A DNA stretch of 64,000 nt from RUG563 sp964423675 (GCA_964423675.1 CAYRFP010000005.1:1-64000); one strand, 5' to 3'; shown: positions 23,778 to 33,892, counted from the stretch's first letter. Notes: a model not told the origin generated them from the letters alone. Made by a program: numbers and translations.

Positions 23778-25943
23778 ATGCGCTTTGAGCAGAAGTGGCA
23801 GGGAGGACGATATGACCCTGCCGGCGAAACGGAATATCCGCTTTTCCCGGTGGAGGTGCCGGGCAACATCCAATATGATTATGCCATACATCAGCTGGGC
23901 ATGGACTTGGATACGTTGATGTTCGGAACAAATGTGAAGCGGCTTCAGGAAACGGAGGACTGGTATTGGGAATACCGAACAAATCTGCAGTTTGAGACCG
24001 CAGCAGGACAGAGGCTGGTGCTGGTGGCCGAGGGCGTGGATTATCGGTTTGATATTTTGCTGGATGGCCAGCGGCTTTTCCAGCAGGAGGGCATGTATAC
24101 CCCCGTTGAACTGGATCTGACGGATAAGGCGTGCCCTGGCGCTCTTTTGCAGTTTATTATTTATCCCCATCCCCGCAGCATTCCCTGCCCTGAAAAAGAG
24201 GCCGAATATCGCAGAGCAGCGGATCAATCCTGCAAGCCGCCGTTTTGCTATGGCTGGGACTGGAACCCCCGGCTGCTAATTTCGGGGCTTTGGATGCCTG
24301 CTTATCTGGAAAACCGGGGCCAGGGCTTTATCCGCCGATGTGAGCCATTTTATACCTTGAACGAGGAACGGGATCAGGCCAGCATCCGCTTTGAAACCGA
24401 TTGCGATGTGGCCGTTACCTATACCATTCGCGATCGGGAAGGGCAGATCGTTTATCAGGGCACGGGCAGCGAATGCACCCTGGAAAATATTCATTTGTGG
24501 TGGTGCAACGGTCAGGGTGATCCGTATCTGTATACATGGACGGCGGAAACCGCCGGTGATTGCAAGCAGGGACGCATCGGCTTTAAAACGTTGCGGTTGG
24601 TATACAACGAGGGCGCTTTGCACGAGCAGCGGATATTCCCCAAATCTCGCAATTCTGCCGCCATTACGCTGGAACTCAATGGCCGCCGTATTTTCGGCAA
24701 GGGCTCTAACTGGGTCAATCCGGAACTGTTTCTGGGCCGGGTGACCACGGAACGCTATCAGGAATTGCTTGAGGCGGCGCGGGATGCGCATATGAATATT
24801 CTGCGCATTTGGGGCGGATCGGGCATGAATAAGCCGGCGTTCTATGATCTATGCGATGAAATGGGTCTGCTGGTCTGGCAGGAATTCATGTTGGCGTGCA
24901 ATAATTATCGGGGAACAGCAGCCTATCTTTCCGTGCTGGAAAAGGAAGCGGCGGCGGTGATTCGGGCGTTGAGAAGCCATGCTTGTCTTGCGATGTGGTG
25001 CGGCGGAAACGAATTGCTAAACGGCTGGTCGGGAATGGATGAGCAGAGCCATGCGCTGCGGCTGCTGAACAAGCTATGCTATGAAATGGATTTCCAGCGG
25101 CCGTTCCTGATGACCTCGCCCTCGGCTGGCATGGGTCATGGCGGATATACCTTCCAGGATCGGGATACGGGCGAAGATGTGCTTTGCACCTTCCCCAAGA
25201 AGCATTTCACAGCGTATACGGAATTTGGCGTTCCTGCTTTGGCCGAGGAAGCGCTGCTTCGGAAGATCGTGCCGGAGGAAGAATTGTTCCCCCTGGATGA
25301 AAGCTCGGAAAATTGGATTACGCATCATCTTTTCCGAGCATGGGGAGGATATGGCTGGGCTTGCCTGCCTACCGTGCGTACGTATTTTGGTGAGCCCAGG
25401 GGCATAGAGGACGTAGTGAACGCTACAAAATGGTTCCAGTATATTGGATATCAGGCCATTTTTGAGGAAGCGCGGCGGCAATGGCCGTATTGCTCTATGG
25501 CAATCAATTGGTGCTATGAGGAGCCGTGGATTACGGCGGCCAATAATTCGCTGATTTCCTATCCCATGCAGCGCAAGGCTGGCTATTATGCTGTGCAAAG
25601 CGCGCTGCGCCCCGCCCTGGCCTGCGCACGAATTCCACATTTTGATTGGAAGAACCAGGATGCGTTTGACGCGCAGCTTTGGTATTTGAACGATTCCAAT
25701 GAAACCGTTCAGGACGAGGTGACGGCGCTGGTGCGCATCGGGAATTGGGAGAAGCAGCTGCTGGTCTGGCAGACGGATCCGATTGCTCCGCGAACGAATC
25801 TTCAGGGTCCCTCTGTGCATTGCCAGCTCCCCTCGATCGATGGCACGGATGCGCTGGAGTTTATTCTTAAAACCAAGATTTCCGGCCGGGAAAACGCATA
25901 TCGCCTGCGCTATGTTTTCCATCGTCCCCGTAAGAACAAATAA
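23778..25943 (+). CDS. GH2 beta-mannosidase
   Basis: 721 residues. It would cleave terminal beta-mannose from mannan- or N-glycan-derived oligosaccharides in the cytosol (no signal peptide). An N-terminal jelly-roll domain (WYWEYRTNL, RLVLVAEGVDYRFDILLDG) is followed by an immunoglobulin-like domain and the TIM barrel with NILRIWGGSGMNKPAFYDLCDE. The acid/base is E412 in MWCGGNELLNG and the nucleophile E482 in AYTEFGVPA. The CYGWDWNPRL motif at 157-166 is typical of beta-mannosidases within GH2. It is shorter than the ~850 residues of many relatives, mainly at the C-terminus. AAGGAGG precedes the ATG. Confidence 0.88.
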   Translation: MRFEQKWQGGRYDPAGETEYPLFPVEVPGNIQYDYAIHQLGMDLDTLMFGTNVKRLQETEDWYWEYRTNLQFETAAGQRLVLVAEGVDYRFDILLDGQRLFQQEGMYTPVELDLTDKACPGALLQFIIYPHPRSIPCPEKEAEYRRAADQSCKPPFCYGWDWNPRLLISGLWMPAYLENRGQGFIRRCEPFYTLNEERDQASIRFETDCDVAVTYTIRDREGQIVYQGTGSECTLENIHLWWCNGQGDPYLYTWTAETAGDCKQGRIGFKTLRLVYNEGALHEQRIFPKSRNSAAITLELNGRRIFGKGSNWVNPELFLGRVTTERYQELLEAARDAHMNILRIWGGSGMNKPAFYDLCDEMGLLVWQEFMLACNNYRGTAAYLSVLEKEAAAVIRALRSHACLAMWCGGNELLNGWSGMDEQSHALRLLNKLCYEMDFQRPFLMTSPSAGMGHGGYTFQDRDTGEDVLCTFPKKHFTAYTEFGVPALAEEALLRKIVPEEELFPLDESSENWITHHLFRAWGGYGWACLPTVRTYFGEPRGIEDVVNATKWFQYIGYQAIFEEARRQWPYCSMAINWCYEEPWITAANNSLISYPMQRKAGYYAVQSALRPALACARIPHFDWKNQDAFDAQLWYLNDSNETVQDEVTALVRIGNWEKQLLVWQTDPIAPRTNLQGPSVHCQLPSIDGTDALEFILKTKISGRENAYRLRYVFHRPRKNK

Positions 25944-25961
25944 ATGCAAACGAAAGAAAAT

Positions 25962-25991
25962 AAGAGCCATTCCGTCTGGAGTGGCTCTTTT
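25962..25991 (+). terminator. Terminator after GH2, near-identical to the one after GH42
   Basis: AAGAGCCA (25962-25969), an inner TCC/GGA pair around GTCT, TGGCTCTT (25982-25989) and a short T run. In transcript direction the stem is identical to that at 35050-35084; only the four loop bases differ. Confidence 0.85.
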
Positions 25992-26023
25992 CATATAAAG
26001 GGTGGCTGGAAAAATGGTCAGCC

Positions 26024-26995
26024 TTACGGCCGATTCCATGCTTGAATCTGTTCAGACAGATGCGTCGCATAGAGCGTATGGCCCAAATCGTTGGGATGTA
26101 GGCCGTCTTCCAGAAGCGCTGCCACAGCGGGCAGCAGCGTTTGGCCATTGATGAGATGGAGATGATGGCGCTTGGCCAATCGTGCCAGCATGGCGTCCGT
26201 CTCGCTAAACGGAAAACGCTCCGGATGGTCAAAAGCATCGGTGCGCCAGATCGGCGTGAGCACAACGGTGGGCACATCCGGCCAGCAGGTACGCAGCTTG
26301 GAAAAATACGCATCTGCGTCCTGCGAAAACTGTTCCAAGCTTTTGCAGGTCCAGTCATTGGTGCCATAGGCGACGGTAATTAGATGCGGCAGGAATGAAA
26401 GTGATTTGTCCAGCATCTCCGGGCGAAATGTTTCTCCTGCAATGGATTGATTCAGCAAAGTGGCTTGGATGTTATGCGCCACTGCGTGCGGATAGGCATT
26501 TCCAGGAAATTGCGTTGTATATCCCTGGGTAATGGAATCGCCAAGGCAGAGCCAACGCGTCGCTGGAGCAGTCGACTGCACAAAGCTTGCATCGGGAAAG
26601 GAAATTTCACGGATGCGTGTTTCCGCTAAACAAGGAAAAATTAGCTGCACACGCTTGGAACCAGACGGCAACACTACATCCCAATCCATCTGCGGCTGCT
26701 GGGATACGTTGCCCTCCCGATGTGCAAACAGGCGCCTGTTTATTCGCAAATCAAAGGCCCATAAATTTCGGGAAGAACCGGGATGGAAATCCGAACGCAA
26801 AAAAAGACGGCTTGCATCGGTTTGACAATCCAGGCAAATCCCGGCGCTGGCCAAAGAACGAATTCTATAACCGGCATCCTGGGCATAGAACGCCATTTGA
26901 TATGGCGTAAAACGAAGCGGCGTTTGCGTCCCATCCTCGTTGTTTTGGATGGAGATTGTTCCTGTTAAAAGATCAATGCATTCAGAAAGCTGCAT
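26024..26995 (-). CDS. SGNH/GDSL hydrolase
   Basis: 323 residues. The C-terminal ~190 residues form an SGNH esterase domain with block I LCLGDSITQGYTT (catalytic Ser), block III VAYGTNDWT (Asn) and block V GLHPNDLGH (Asp-x-x-His). The N-terminal ~125 residues look like a beta-sandwich of the kind found in carbohydrate esterases. There is no signal peptide, so it probably removes acyl groups from imported oligosaccharides. The ATG at 26995 follows AAGGAGG. It is last in the minus-strand run behind the sialidase-fold gene, 44 bases away, which suggests a shared substrate. Confidence 0.85.
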   Translation of the reverse strand: MQLSECIDLLTGTISIQNNEDGTQTPLRFTPYQMAFYAQDAGYRIRSLASAGICLDCQTDASRLFLRSDFHPGSSRNLWAFDLRINRRLFAHREGNVSQQPQMDWDVVLPSGSKRVQLIFPCLAETRIREISFPDASFVQSTAPATRWLCLGDSITQGYTTQFPGNAYPHAVAHNIQATLLNQSIAGETFRPEMLDKSLSFLPHLITVAYGTNDWTCKSLEQFSQDADAYFSKLRTCWPDVPTVVLTPIWRTDAFDHPERFPFSETDAMLARLAKRHHLHLINGQTLLPAVAALLEDGLHPNDLGHTLYATHLSEQIQAWNRP

Positions 26996-27039
26996 TTTTT
27001 GCGCCTCCTTGCCTTTGAAAGCATCGGATGATGAAGCAC

Positions 27040-28881
27040 TCAATCTGTGCTCGCTTCCATCGCCTGAGTTTCAAAAGCAGTGATATAGTAAATGCTTTCC
27101 TGGATTTTCGGTTCGCCCGCCCCGGGCAAATCTTGGGCGGGCTCGAATTCTTTGTCTTCGTCCAGGTAAGGACGGATGCGCTTTTTTCCGGTTCGGAATA
27201 CCAGCCGTTCCACGGTTTCGGCATGATTAAAGAATTTTCCTGTGCCGGCTGTGCTTCCATTGACGGAGAAAGATACCGTGCGCTCCACGCAATCCACTTC
27301 CCAAATCATGTGTAGTTCACCGCTATAGATGCAGACTGGCGCAAAGCCGTTTCCGTGTTTTACCTTCAAGGTGCGATCTTCGTCCAGAATAACGCGATAA
27401 ACGCATGCGCCTCGCCCATCGGTCAGATCGATTTCCAATCGTCCGTAATAATTTTGCCGAGGCAGCACAGATGCGCAAATGCGTACCTTTTCGCTTTCCG
27501 GGAAAACGCGTGTGGCGGCAGCATAATCATAGGGATCTTTGCTACGCAGACGCAGTGCATTGCGATCTGGAACGCCGGACTCATGAATCTTTTCCAGGGA
27601 GACGCGGCTCCATACGCCGCTATAGACATTCCAGCCGGGAACAAAGCTTCGGGGCTGCATGACGTCAAAACAATCCTTGTAATGCGTATCAACGCGTCCA
27701 GTGATGGGCACGGGAACACGAGAAATCCAAATATCTTCTTTGTTGACGGAGTAAGCTAGGTACATGGCACCGTCCGGAGAGACGGCTCCGGCTTCCAATC
27801 CCCGGGTATAGTTGGGGCCGAAATCCCGCCAGAATCCCCAATAACGCTGGGGCGGCACTTCGCCGTGAATGCAGAGCATATCTTTGAAAACAATGCCATC
27901 GTCGCTGGTAACAACAGCCAGAGGCCAGCGATGGCAAGAATCTGTATTGGGATTATAGCAAAGCGCATAACGGCCATCGGCTGTTTTTTCGCCCCAGATT
28001 TTTCCGCCACTCATGACCAGCGAACGGGAAATTTTAACAGGTTCCCAGGTCTTCCCATTGTCTTTGCTGATGGAAACACGGGATTTTTTCCAAAGCCCGA
28101 CCAATCGTTTATCCGGCAATTGATAATAATTAAAGGCTTCCCCAGCGCCACGAATGGCGAAGAAATCGTCCTCTGGCCAGTCTCGGTTTTCTTCCCACCA
28201 TTGTAGCGTAGTTAGTGGATCGGCAAGCAGCGCTTTTACGGCTTCGACGAACCCTAGGTCTTCGCTTTCCTGATAATCCGGGAATCGGCAGGTGTTTTTG
28301 TTGTAGCCGCATCGGGTGCTATACAGGGCCACGTAAATGGGCCCCAGTGTTCCGTTTTCATAAATTTCTCGCACCACCCGGGCGACCCCATTACCCTGGC
28401 AGGGCATCGTGGCTACTTCAGGGGAAAGCCCATAAAAACCCAATGCCAGCAGTCGGCCGTCGGGCGCAATGAAGAAATTCATGCGCTGATGCATGCAGGC
28501 ATAGGCGCTTCCTTCTTCAAAAAGGTCGCTGTGCGGCCCATTATCCAGCGATAGATCCAGTGGGTATGGAGGAAAAAGAACGGAAGGAGCGGTCCAGCAC
28601 AGTCCATCCGGCGATGTGCATAGGAAGGTCTGGCCTGCGCCTAAATGTTCATGTACTGGATTGGAAAGATACGCCAGATAAAATTTCCCACGCCACCAGG
28701 TGATATTGGGGGCATGGTTGTAGGTGTTGCCGCAGGAATCAGCATATTCTGGATGCGCGCGATTGGCCCGGACGATCTGCACGTTCCATGTGCCGACTGC
28801 AGGGCGCAAGCCACCATCATGAAAAACAAGATTAGGGGATTCGCTGCCTTCGTAACGAATGTAGCCGTCATTTTTCTGCAT
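27040..28881 (-). CDS. Sialidase-fold (beta-propeller) protein with a C-terminal lectin-like domain
   Basis: 613 residues. The first ~420 look like a BNR/sialidase-superfamily propeller. One good Asp-box is visible (SISKDNGKTW) along with weaker ones (TSPDGLCW, TSDDGIVF), plus blade-like repeats such as WRGKFYLAYLSNP and GAMYLAYSVNK. The C-terminal ~190 residues (from RVDTHYKDCFD) resemble a concanavalin-type sandwich (GRLEIDLTDGRGACVYRV, HMIWEVDCVERTVSFSVNG). I do not see the arginine triad of true sialidases clearly, so the enzyme could be another glycosidase or lyase of the same fold. There is no signal peptide. AAAGGAGA precedes the ATG. It lies between a membrane AraC regulator and an esterase. 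Confidence 0.65.
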   Translation of the reverse strand: MQKNDGYIRYEGSESPNLVFHDGGLRPAVGTWNVQIVRANRAHPEYADSCGNTYNHAPNITWWRGKFYLAYLSNPVHEHLGAGQTFLCTSPDGLCWTAPSVLFPPYPLDLSLDNGPHSDLFEEGSAYACMHQRMNFFIAPDGRLLALGFYGLSPEVATMPCQGNGVARVVREIYENGTLGPIYVALYSTRCGYNKNTCRFPDYQESEDLGFVEAVKALLADPLTTLQWWEENRDWPEDDFFAIRGAGEAFNYYQLPDKRLVGLWKKSRVSISKDNGKTWEPVKISRSLVMSGGKIWGEKTADGRYALCYNPNTDSCHRWPLAVVTSDDGIVFKDMLCIHGEVPPQRYWGFWRDFGPNYTRGLEAGAVSPDGAMYLAYSVNKEDIWISRVPVPITGRVDTHYKDCFDVMQPRSFVPGWNVYSGVWSRVSLEKIHESGVPDRNALRLRSKDPYDYAAATRVFPESEKVRICASVLPRQNYYGRLEIDLTDGRGACVYRVILDEDRTLKVKHGNGFAPVCIYSGELHMIWEVDCVERTVSFSVNGSTAGTGKFFNHAETVERLVFRTGKKRIRPYLDEDKEFEPAQDLPGAGEPKIQESIYYITAFETQAMEASTD

Positions 28882-28928
28882 GGATTAGATCTCCTTTCGT
28901 ATTTGTAAAGAAAACGCTTCTTTTAAGT

Positions 28929-31154
28929 TTATTCCGTTTGGCTGCGCACAAATTCGCGGTATTCGCTGGGCGTGACGCCCTCATATTTCCGGAAAAGCCG
29001 AATCAGCGTGGATTGCGAATAGATACCCGCAGATTCGCTGATGTTGGCAATGCTCATATTGGTATTTTCCAGCATATCCTTCACGTGAGAAATGCGTACT
29101 TCGTTGATGTAGTCGGACAGATTGCGGCCGGTTTTCTCTTTGAATACCTTGGAAATGTATTTCACGGAAAGTCCCAGTCCTTGCGCAATTTGCTCCAGAT
29201 ACAGGTCGCTGGCATAATGCTGCTGAACATAGGAAACAATGCTGGCCGTCAGATTGGATTCGGTTCCGATGCTGCGGATTTCGGTGAGCTCATGATAAAA
29301 GCGATCCAATAGCCGCCGCTTGACCTCGATTCCGCCCGGCAGATCCACATCGGCCCGCAAACCTTGATATTGGTTTTGATCCAGCAGCGTTTCATCCCGT
29401 TCTGCTAAATAACGCATTCCGGTCACAAATAAGTCATGAATGCGCAGCTTTTCCTGCTCTGCTCCGGTTTTCTGGCCAGAAGAAAGCATTTGATGCATGA
29501 GGGCATACACCTTTTCCGGGTCACTTCCTCGAAGGGCGCTGAGCAGCTGCATTTCATCCTTTAGCGTAAAGGCAATGGCACAGCATTCGCCTTCTTCGCT
29601 GCTCTTGCGAATGGCATATGCCGGCCCCGAACTCATGGAAGCCAGCACGCGCATGGTCTGCTCATAAGCGCCGCTTAAGCTGTTCAGTTCACCACCTTCA
29701 GATACGCAAATATGCATGCGTTCTACAGCAAAGCCATCCTGAACTTGCTTGAGAAGCTGCTCCATCACTTCGTATAGCGCGTCGTCATCCTCGCTGCGGT
29801 TCACCAGACAAATATACTGATTGGGTCGCTCCTCCAAGATCATGCATAGCAGGCTTCTGGATAGATAGGCAGAAAGGTCGTTGCGGAAATTCAGCTGAAT
29901 GTTAATGCGCTCTGTGTCTTGTATTTCGTTTTGCCGGGAACTGAACGCCACGTCAATTACGCAAAGCTGGAAGATAGGATCGGTAAAGGAACATTCCTGC
30001 TCCAGCAAGCGGGTTAATTCCGGAATGTGGCGAATATGACCGGAAAGAAGCCGAAGTACGCTCATTTCAATGAAGTTTGCGCGCATGGAGCGCGCTTCTT
30101 CCTGAGTCTCCAAATAAGTGCTTAAAAAATAGCCGAATTTGCTGCTAACCTCATGAATGGACTTGGGCTCGCCTTCGGATTGGCTATCCAATGCCGAGCA
30201 GATATGCTGAATGGGCTGGGATATTTTATGGGAAAAGAAAATAATGAGAATCCCGGTGCCCAAGCCCATGATCAACGCAGCTGCTGCAAAAAGCAGGTAA
30301 TTATCATTCATGGCATAGATGATGTCATATGGAACAGCTAGGAAATAGTGAAAGCCATTTTGCTCGGAAATACAGGAGATAATCTGATAATGAGTTTGAT
30401 CGATCTGAAGCGAGGAGGTTTGGAGGGTGTTTATATCCGCCATGCCTGGATCGGCAAAGATTTCTCTGCCCTCCTGATCCAGCAGCGCTAACCGAATTCC
30501 TTGAACTTCGAGATTGTTTTTAATGGTGGATACCATGTTTTCTACAGAAAGAGTGATGACCATTACTACGGGACGCCCGGAAACGCGGGTGTTATAGACG
30601 ATAGGGATAACACGCTGCGAAGTATTCACGCGCTTTTGATCCATTTGGGTGGCGGGCAGGATTTCCATGGATAGATGCTTGTTCAGCAGGCTTTTCCAGA
30701 AATCCAGATCATAATCTTCAAAAGCGTTTAAGGTGGTAAAATAATCGTAAAAAGAATAGAGACCCTCGGAAAAAACATGCTTATCATCCAAATACATCAG
30801 CATGGTTTCTGTTACAGCGTCCGTAATAGACACCAGCGAAGTAATGGTGCTATGAATTTCCACCTGCGCCATACGATCCTCAACCGTGCTTTCCGAAACG
30901 GGCTTCAGATGGCGCTTTACGCGATTATCATAAAATAGAGTGATGCAGGCCTTTTCTGCGGCGTCAATGGATGTATCCAGAGATTGTACACTGGCTTGGA
31001 GCGTCATGGAAAGGCGATTAATGGATTCTCTTTGTTCGTTTTGGATGGATTTCCCATAGGCGTAGCCGAGAATCAGAAGCAGGGGAAGCAACGCAATGGC
31101 AAAATAGCAGGCAATGCTTCCGCGTAATGTTGCAAAGGGCATTTGTTTCTTCAA
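28929..31154 (-). CDS. Membrane-anchored AraC-family regulator
   Basis: About 741 residues from a TTG at 31154, which follows AAAGGA by eight to nine bases. The in-frame ATG upstream lies at or before the -10 box at 31195-31200; the ATG at 31142 is the alternative. The order is an N-terminal membrane segment (ACYFAIALLPLLLILGYAY), an extracytoplasmic Cache-like sensor of about 250 residues, a second membrane segment (YLLFAAAALIMGLGTGIL), a HAMP-like stretch, a middle region, and a C-terminal AraC DNA-binding domain (DLYLEQIAQGLGLSVKYISK, SESAGIYSQSTLIRLFRKYEG). This is the one-component type that sits beside LplABC-like sugar importers in Clostridia and Paenibacillus. It should control the adjacent importer and hydrolases. 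Confidence 0.85.
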   Translation of the reverse strand: MKKQMPFATLRGSIACYFAIALLPLLLILGYAYGKSIQNEQRESINRLSMTLQASVQSLDTSIDAAEKACITLFYDNRVKRHLKPVSESTVEDRMAQVEIHSTITSLVSITDAVTETMLMYLDDKHVFSEGLYSFYDYFTTLNAFEDYDLDFWKSLLNKHLSMEILPATQMDQKRVNTSQRVIPIVYNTRVSGRPVVMVITLSVENMVSTIKNNLEVQGIRLALLDQEGREIFADPGMADINTLQTSSLQIDQTHYQIISCISEQNGFHYFLAVPYDIIYAMNDNYLLFAAAALIMGLGTGILIIFFSHKISQPIQHICSALDSQSEGEPKSIHEVSSKFGYFLSTYLETQEEARSMRANFIEMSVLRLLSGHIRHIPELTRLLEQECSFTDPIFQLCVIDVAFSSRQNEIQDTERINIQLNFRNDLSAYLSRSLLCMILEERPNQYICLVNRSEDDDALYEVMEQLLKQVQDGFAVERMHICVSEGGELNSLSGAYEQTMRVLASMSSGPAYAIRKSSEEGECCAIAFTLKDEMQLLSALRGSDPEKVYALMHQMLSSGQKTGAEQEKLRIHDLFVTGMRYLAERDETLLDQNQYQGLRADVDLPGGIEVKRRLLDRFYHELTEIRSIGTESNLTASIVSYVQQHYASDLYLEQIAQGLGLSVKYISKVFKEKTGRNLSDYINEVRISHVKDMLENTNMSIANISESAGIYSQSTLIRLFRKYEGVTPSEYREFVRSQTE

Positions 31155-31194
31155 AACATCGCTTCCTTTCTCCGGAAAAACGTTTTGTTCCATT

Positions 31195-31200
31195 ATTATA
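31195..31200 (-). promoter_or_regulatory. Possible -10 box of the membrane AraC gene
   Basis: TATAAT on the minus strand, 40 bases before the TTG. The matching -35 position is poor, so activation or a different sigma factor is possible. Confidence 0.45.
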
Positions 31201-31249
31201 GCATAGATGTCTTCATCTCCGCTACATGATTCTTTACAGAGCGCCAAAG

Positions 31250-31280
31250 TGGCCTGCCCGAAGTATATTCGGGCAGGCCA
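31250..31280 (-). terminator. Perfect hairpin after the binding-protein gene
   Basis: A 13-base perfect stem (31250-31262 with 31268-31280, TGGCCTGCCCGAA) with a five-base loop. It has no T run, so it may act as a 3' stabiliser or partial terminator between the importer genes and the regulator. Confidence 0.6.
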
Positions 31281-31294
31281 GGAATAGCGTTTGT

Positions 31295-32821
31295 TTAGCG
31301 GGCGGCTGCTTCGTTATAGATTTCGCAGATGCGTTCGGCGCTGCTGCGAATCTGATCCTGCACCTGCGTCCATTCGGAAACAGGGCGCTGCCCCATGATA
31401 AACGCATCGTAATTGGTTGCCAGAATATCGGCCACCTCGCTGCGAAGTTCGGCCAGTTCTTCATTTTCTTCCGTGGTAAACGCGGGATCCATCACCGGCT
31501 CGTCCATGAAGGACCAGCTGCTCCAGAGATCGTACCAGGATGCCAGTTCTTCATCAATGAAACTATCCTGGGCGGTGTCATCGATATACCGAGCGATGCC
31601 CAGCTTGCACAGGCTATATTTTCCGAACAGGGCGCGCATGGGGTCGGATGCATCCTTGAATTCCGCCACAGCCGAATCCAGAATTTCGGGCTTGCCGTCT
31701 TCGTTGATCTGATAGGTCAAGCCTTCAATGCCAAAGCAGGTCAGGGTGCAGCCAAAGTCAGAATACAGGAAGTCCAGCAGCTTGCAGGCGATATCGGGAT
31801 ATTTCGTATCCGCACTGATAACGGTGGCGGCCATGTCGTGCATGTTATAGTAAACGCCACGATGGGTCTCGCCGGAAGCGGGCACTTCAATGGGAGCAAA
31901 CTTGGCATCGGGATTTACAGAAGCCAGCGCGGCATTGAAGTTGGTGGCAAAGATGGGGTTATCATAGAAGAAGCAGTTCTGGCCAGAAGCCAGGCGTTCT
32001 TGCCACTGGGTGGACGTTACAACCGCGTAGTCAGGATCCAGCAGGCCGTCCTTATAGGCATCGGCAAACCACTGCAGCATGGTCATGAATTCGTCGCTCA
32101 TGGGGCCGAAGACGTACTGATTCTGGGTGGGCTCCCAGTACACGCCGTCGTTGTTATAGCCGGTGCCGAAGGAATAGCTGTAGCAGACCATCAGGTTGCC
32201 CGTGCCGTTCCGGTTGCCGATGGGATACATCTCGGGATGATTGGCCTTGATCGCCTTGAGTACCTCATACAGCTCTTCGTAGGTTTTGGGTGCGCTCATG
32301 CCGGTTTCGGCCAGCAGATCTGCACGCAGCTGAGGAGAACGGCCCATGCGATAGGCAACGCGGCTGAGTACGGGAATCTGATACAGCGCATCGCCGGTAT
32401 AGAGCTTGTTCAGATCAGGATACTGCTCAAAGAGCGCCTTCAGATTGGGCATGCATTCGTCCAGATATTGGCTGATATCCAGATAAGCACCCTGGCCTGC
32501 ATAATTTGCCACGTAGTAGCAGTCGTACATAATGTCGTACTGAGAATTGGTGGCAATCAGCATTTCGGTCTTGGTGGTGAAATCAGAGCCCGCAATGGCT
32601 TCGATTTCCAGCGTCACGCCGGTATACTTTTCAATAGCCTGGAGCACTTCGTTGCCCAACTGCATGGGCTGATTGATATTGTCTGAACGGATGAGCTTCA
32701 GTTTTACGGGCTGGTCGGTGATGCGATACTGATCGGTTACGTTTTCTTCTGCCACAGAGAGGGCGGGAACGAGCAACAGCGCCAGAACCATGGCCAGAGA
32801 AAGAATCCTGCGAAGTTTCAT
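31295..32821 (-). CDS. Sugar ABC importer binding protein
   Basis: 508 residues. An extracellular solute-binding protein of the LplA type. A signal peptide (MKLRRILSLAMVLALLLVPA) ends near S-V-A-E-E with no lipobox cysteine, which is unusual for Gram-positive binding proteins. The mature part has the two-lobe pattern of family 1 binders (SQYDIMYDCYYVANYAGQG, GNRNGTGNLMV). AAGGAGG precedes the ATG. It is third in the minus-strand importer operon after two permeases, with a 137-base gap that holds weak hairpins but no clear promoter. The ligand is probably an oligosaccharide handled by the neighbouring hydrolases; that is inference. Confidence 0.88.
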   Translation of the reverse strand: MKLRRILSLAMVLALLLVPALSVAEENVTDQYRITDQPVKLKLIRSDNINQPMQLGNEVLQAIEKYTGVTLEIEAIAGSDFTTKTEMLIATNSQYDIMYDCYYVANYAGQGAYLDISQYLDECMPNLKALFEQYPDLNKLYTGDALYQIPVLSRVAYRMGRSPQLRADLLAETGMSAPKTYEELYEVLKAIKANHPEMYPIGNRNGTGNLMVCYSYSFGTGYNNDGVYWEPTQNQYVFGPMSDEFMTMLQWFADAYKDGLLDPDYAVVTSTQWQERLASGQNCFFYDNPIFATNFNAALASVNPDAKFAPIEVPASGETHRGVYYNMHDMAATVISADTKYPDIACKLLDFLYSDFGCTLTCFGIEGLTYQINEDGKPEILDSAVAEFKDASDPMRALFGKYSLCKLGIARYIDDTAQDSFIDEELASWYDLWSSWSFMDEPVMDPAFTTEENEELAELRSEVADILATNYDAFIMGQRPVSEWTQVQDQIRSSAERICEIYNEAAAR

Positions 32822-32958
32822 TGTTTTTCCTCCTTAATAATGGATTTATTGTTTGAGTGTCTCTCTTCTAAAGCCGGTTTGCATTGAGATGGCTGCCCAA
32901 TTCCATCCTTCTTGCGAACGGCTTCACGCTGGAGACAGAACTCCGTTTTCAGCGGGCA

Positions 32959-33873
32959 TTAGCCCTTGAGGGAACCAATCATCACGCCTTTGACGAAATA
33001 CTTCTGAACAAAGGGATAGATCATCAGAATCGGCAGCGTGGAAACAACGATGGTGGCATATTTCATGGTGGTTTCAATGACGGTAAAGCTGCTTCCGCCG
33101 CCCACCTGCGTTTGTGCTTCGGAAAGCTGACCATCCACCACCATGTTGCGCAGAATGCTCTGCAGCGGGAAGAGCGACTTACTGTTGAGATAAAGCAGCG
33201 CGTTCATATAGCTGTTCCAGTGGCCCACGGCATAAAACAGCAGCATGGTGGCCAGAATGGGAGTGGACAAGGGCAGCACAATCCGTACCAGCACTTGCCA
33301 TTCATTGGCGCCGTCTAGGCAGGCGGATTCATGCAGTGCCTCTGGAATGCCTAAAAAGAACGTGCGCATAACGATCATGTTGTAAGTGGAGATGGCCCCC
33401 GGGAGTACCATCGCCCAGATGGTATCGATCAGCCCCATTTGGTTCATTACCAAATAATCGGGAATCATGCCGCCGGAGAAAAACATGGTGAACACGATCA
33501 GCCCCATGATTTGCTTCTTGCCGATCAGATCTGGCCGGGAGAGCGGATAGGCGCACATGGAGGTGCAGACGAGATTGATTAGCGTGCCTAGGCCGGTATA
33601 GATCAGCGTGTTTTTAAATCCGGTAAGGATGCTGCTGTCTCGCAGCACTACGCGATAGGTGTCCAGCGTGAAGTTTACCGGCAGTAATCCAACCTGGCCG
33701 CTTAGCACGGCCTTTCCATCGGAAAGCGAAACAATTATCACATACCAGAAGGGATACAGCGTGATCAGCAGCAGAAGCAGCATGAGGATCACATTGAAAA
33801 CATCGAAGATTTTCGCGCCCAGGCTACGTCGAATACCCGCGGCTTTGTGCCCGTAAACAGGAAAATTACGCAT
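32959..33873 (-). CDS. Sugar ABC importer permease, LplC/YtcP type
   Basis: 304 residues with six membrane segments. It contains the EAA loop that contacts the ATPase (EALHESACLDGANEWQVLVR, about 190-210), typical of binding-protein-dependent permeases. It starts with a basic cytoplasmic stretch, followed by the first helix (VFNVILMLLLLLITLYPFWY) that is characteristic of YtcP/LplC. It lies 19 bases after the partner permease. No ATPase gene is nearby. Confidence 0.9.
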   Translation of the reverse strand: MRNFPVYGHKAAGIRRSLGAKIFDVFNVILMLLLLLITLYPFWYVIIVSLSDGKAVLSGQVGLLPVNFTLDTYRVVLRDSSILTGFKNTLIYTGLGTLINLVCTSMCAYPLSRPDLIGKKQIMGLIVFTMFFSGGMIPDYLVMNQMGLIDTIWAMVLPGAISTYNMIVMRTFFLGIPEALHESACLDGANEWQVLVRIVLPLSTPILATMLLFYAVGHWNSYMNALLYLNSKSLFPLQSILRNMVVDGQLSEAQTQVGGGSSFTVIETTMKYATIVVSTLPILMIYPFVQKYFVKGVMIGSLKG

Positions 33874-33892
33874 AAGCTTTTTCTCCTTTCTG

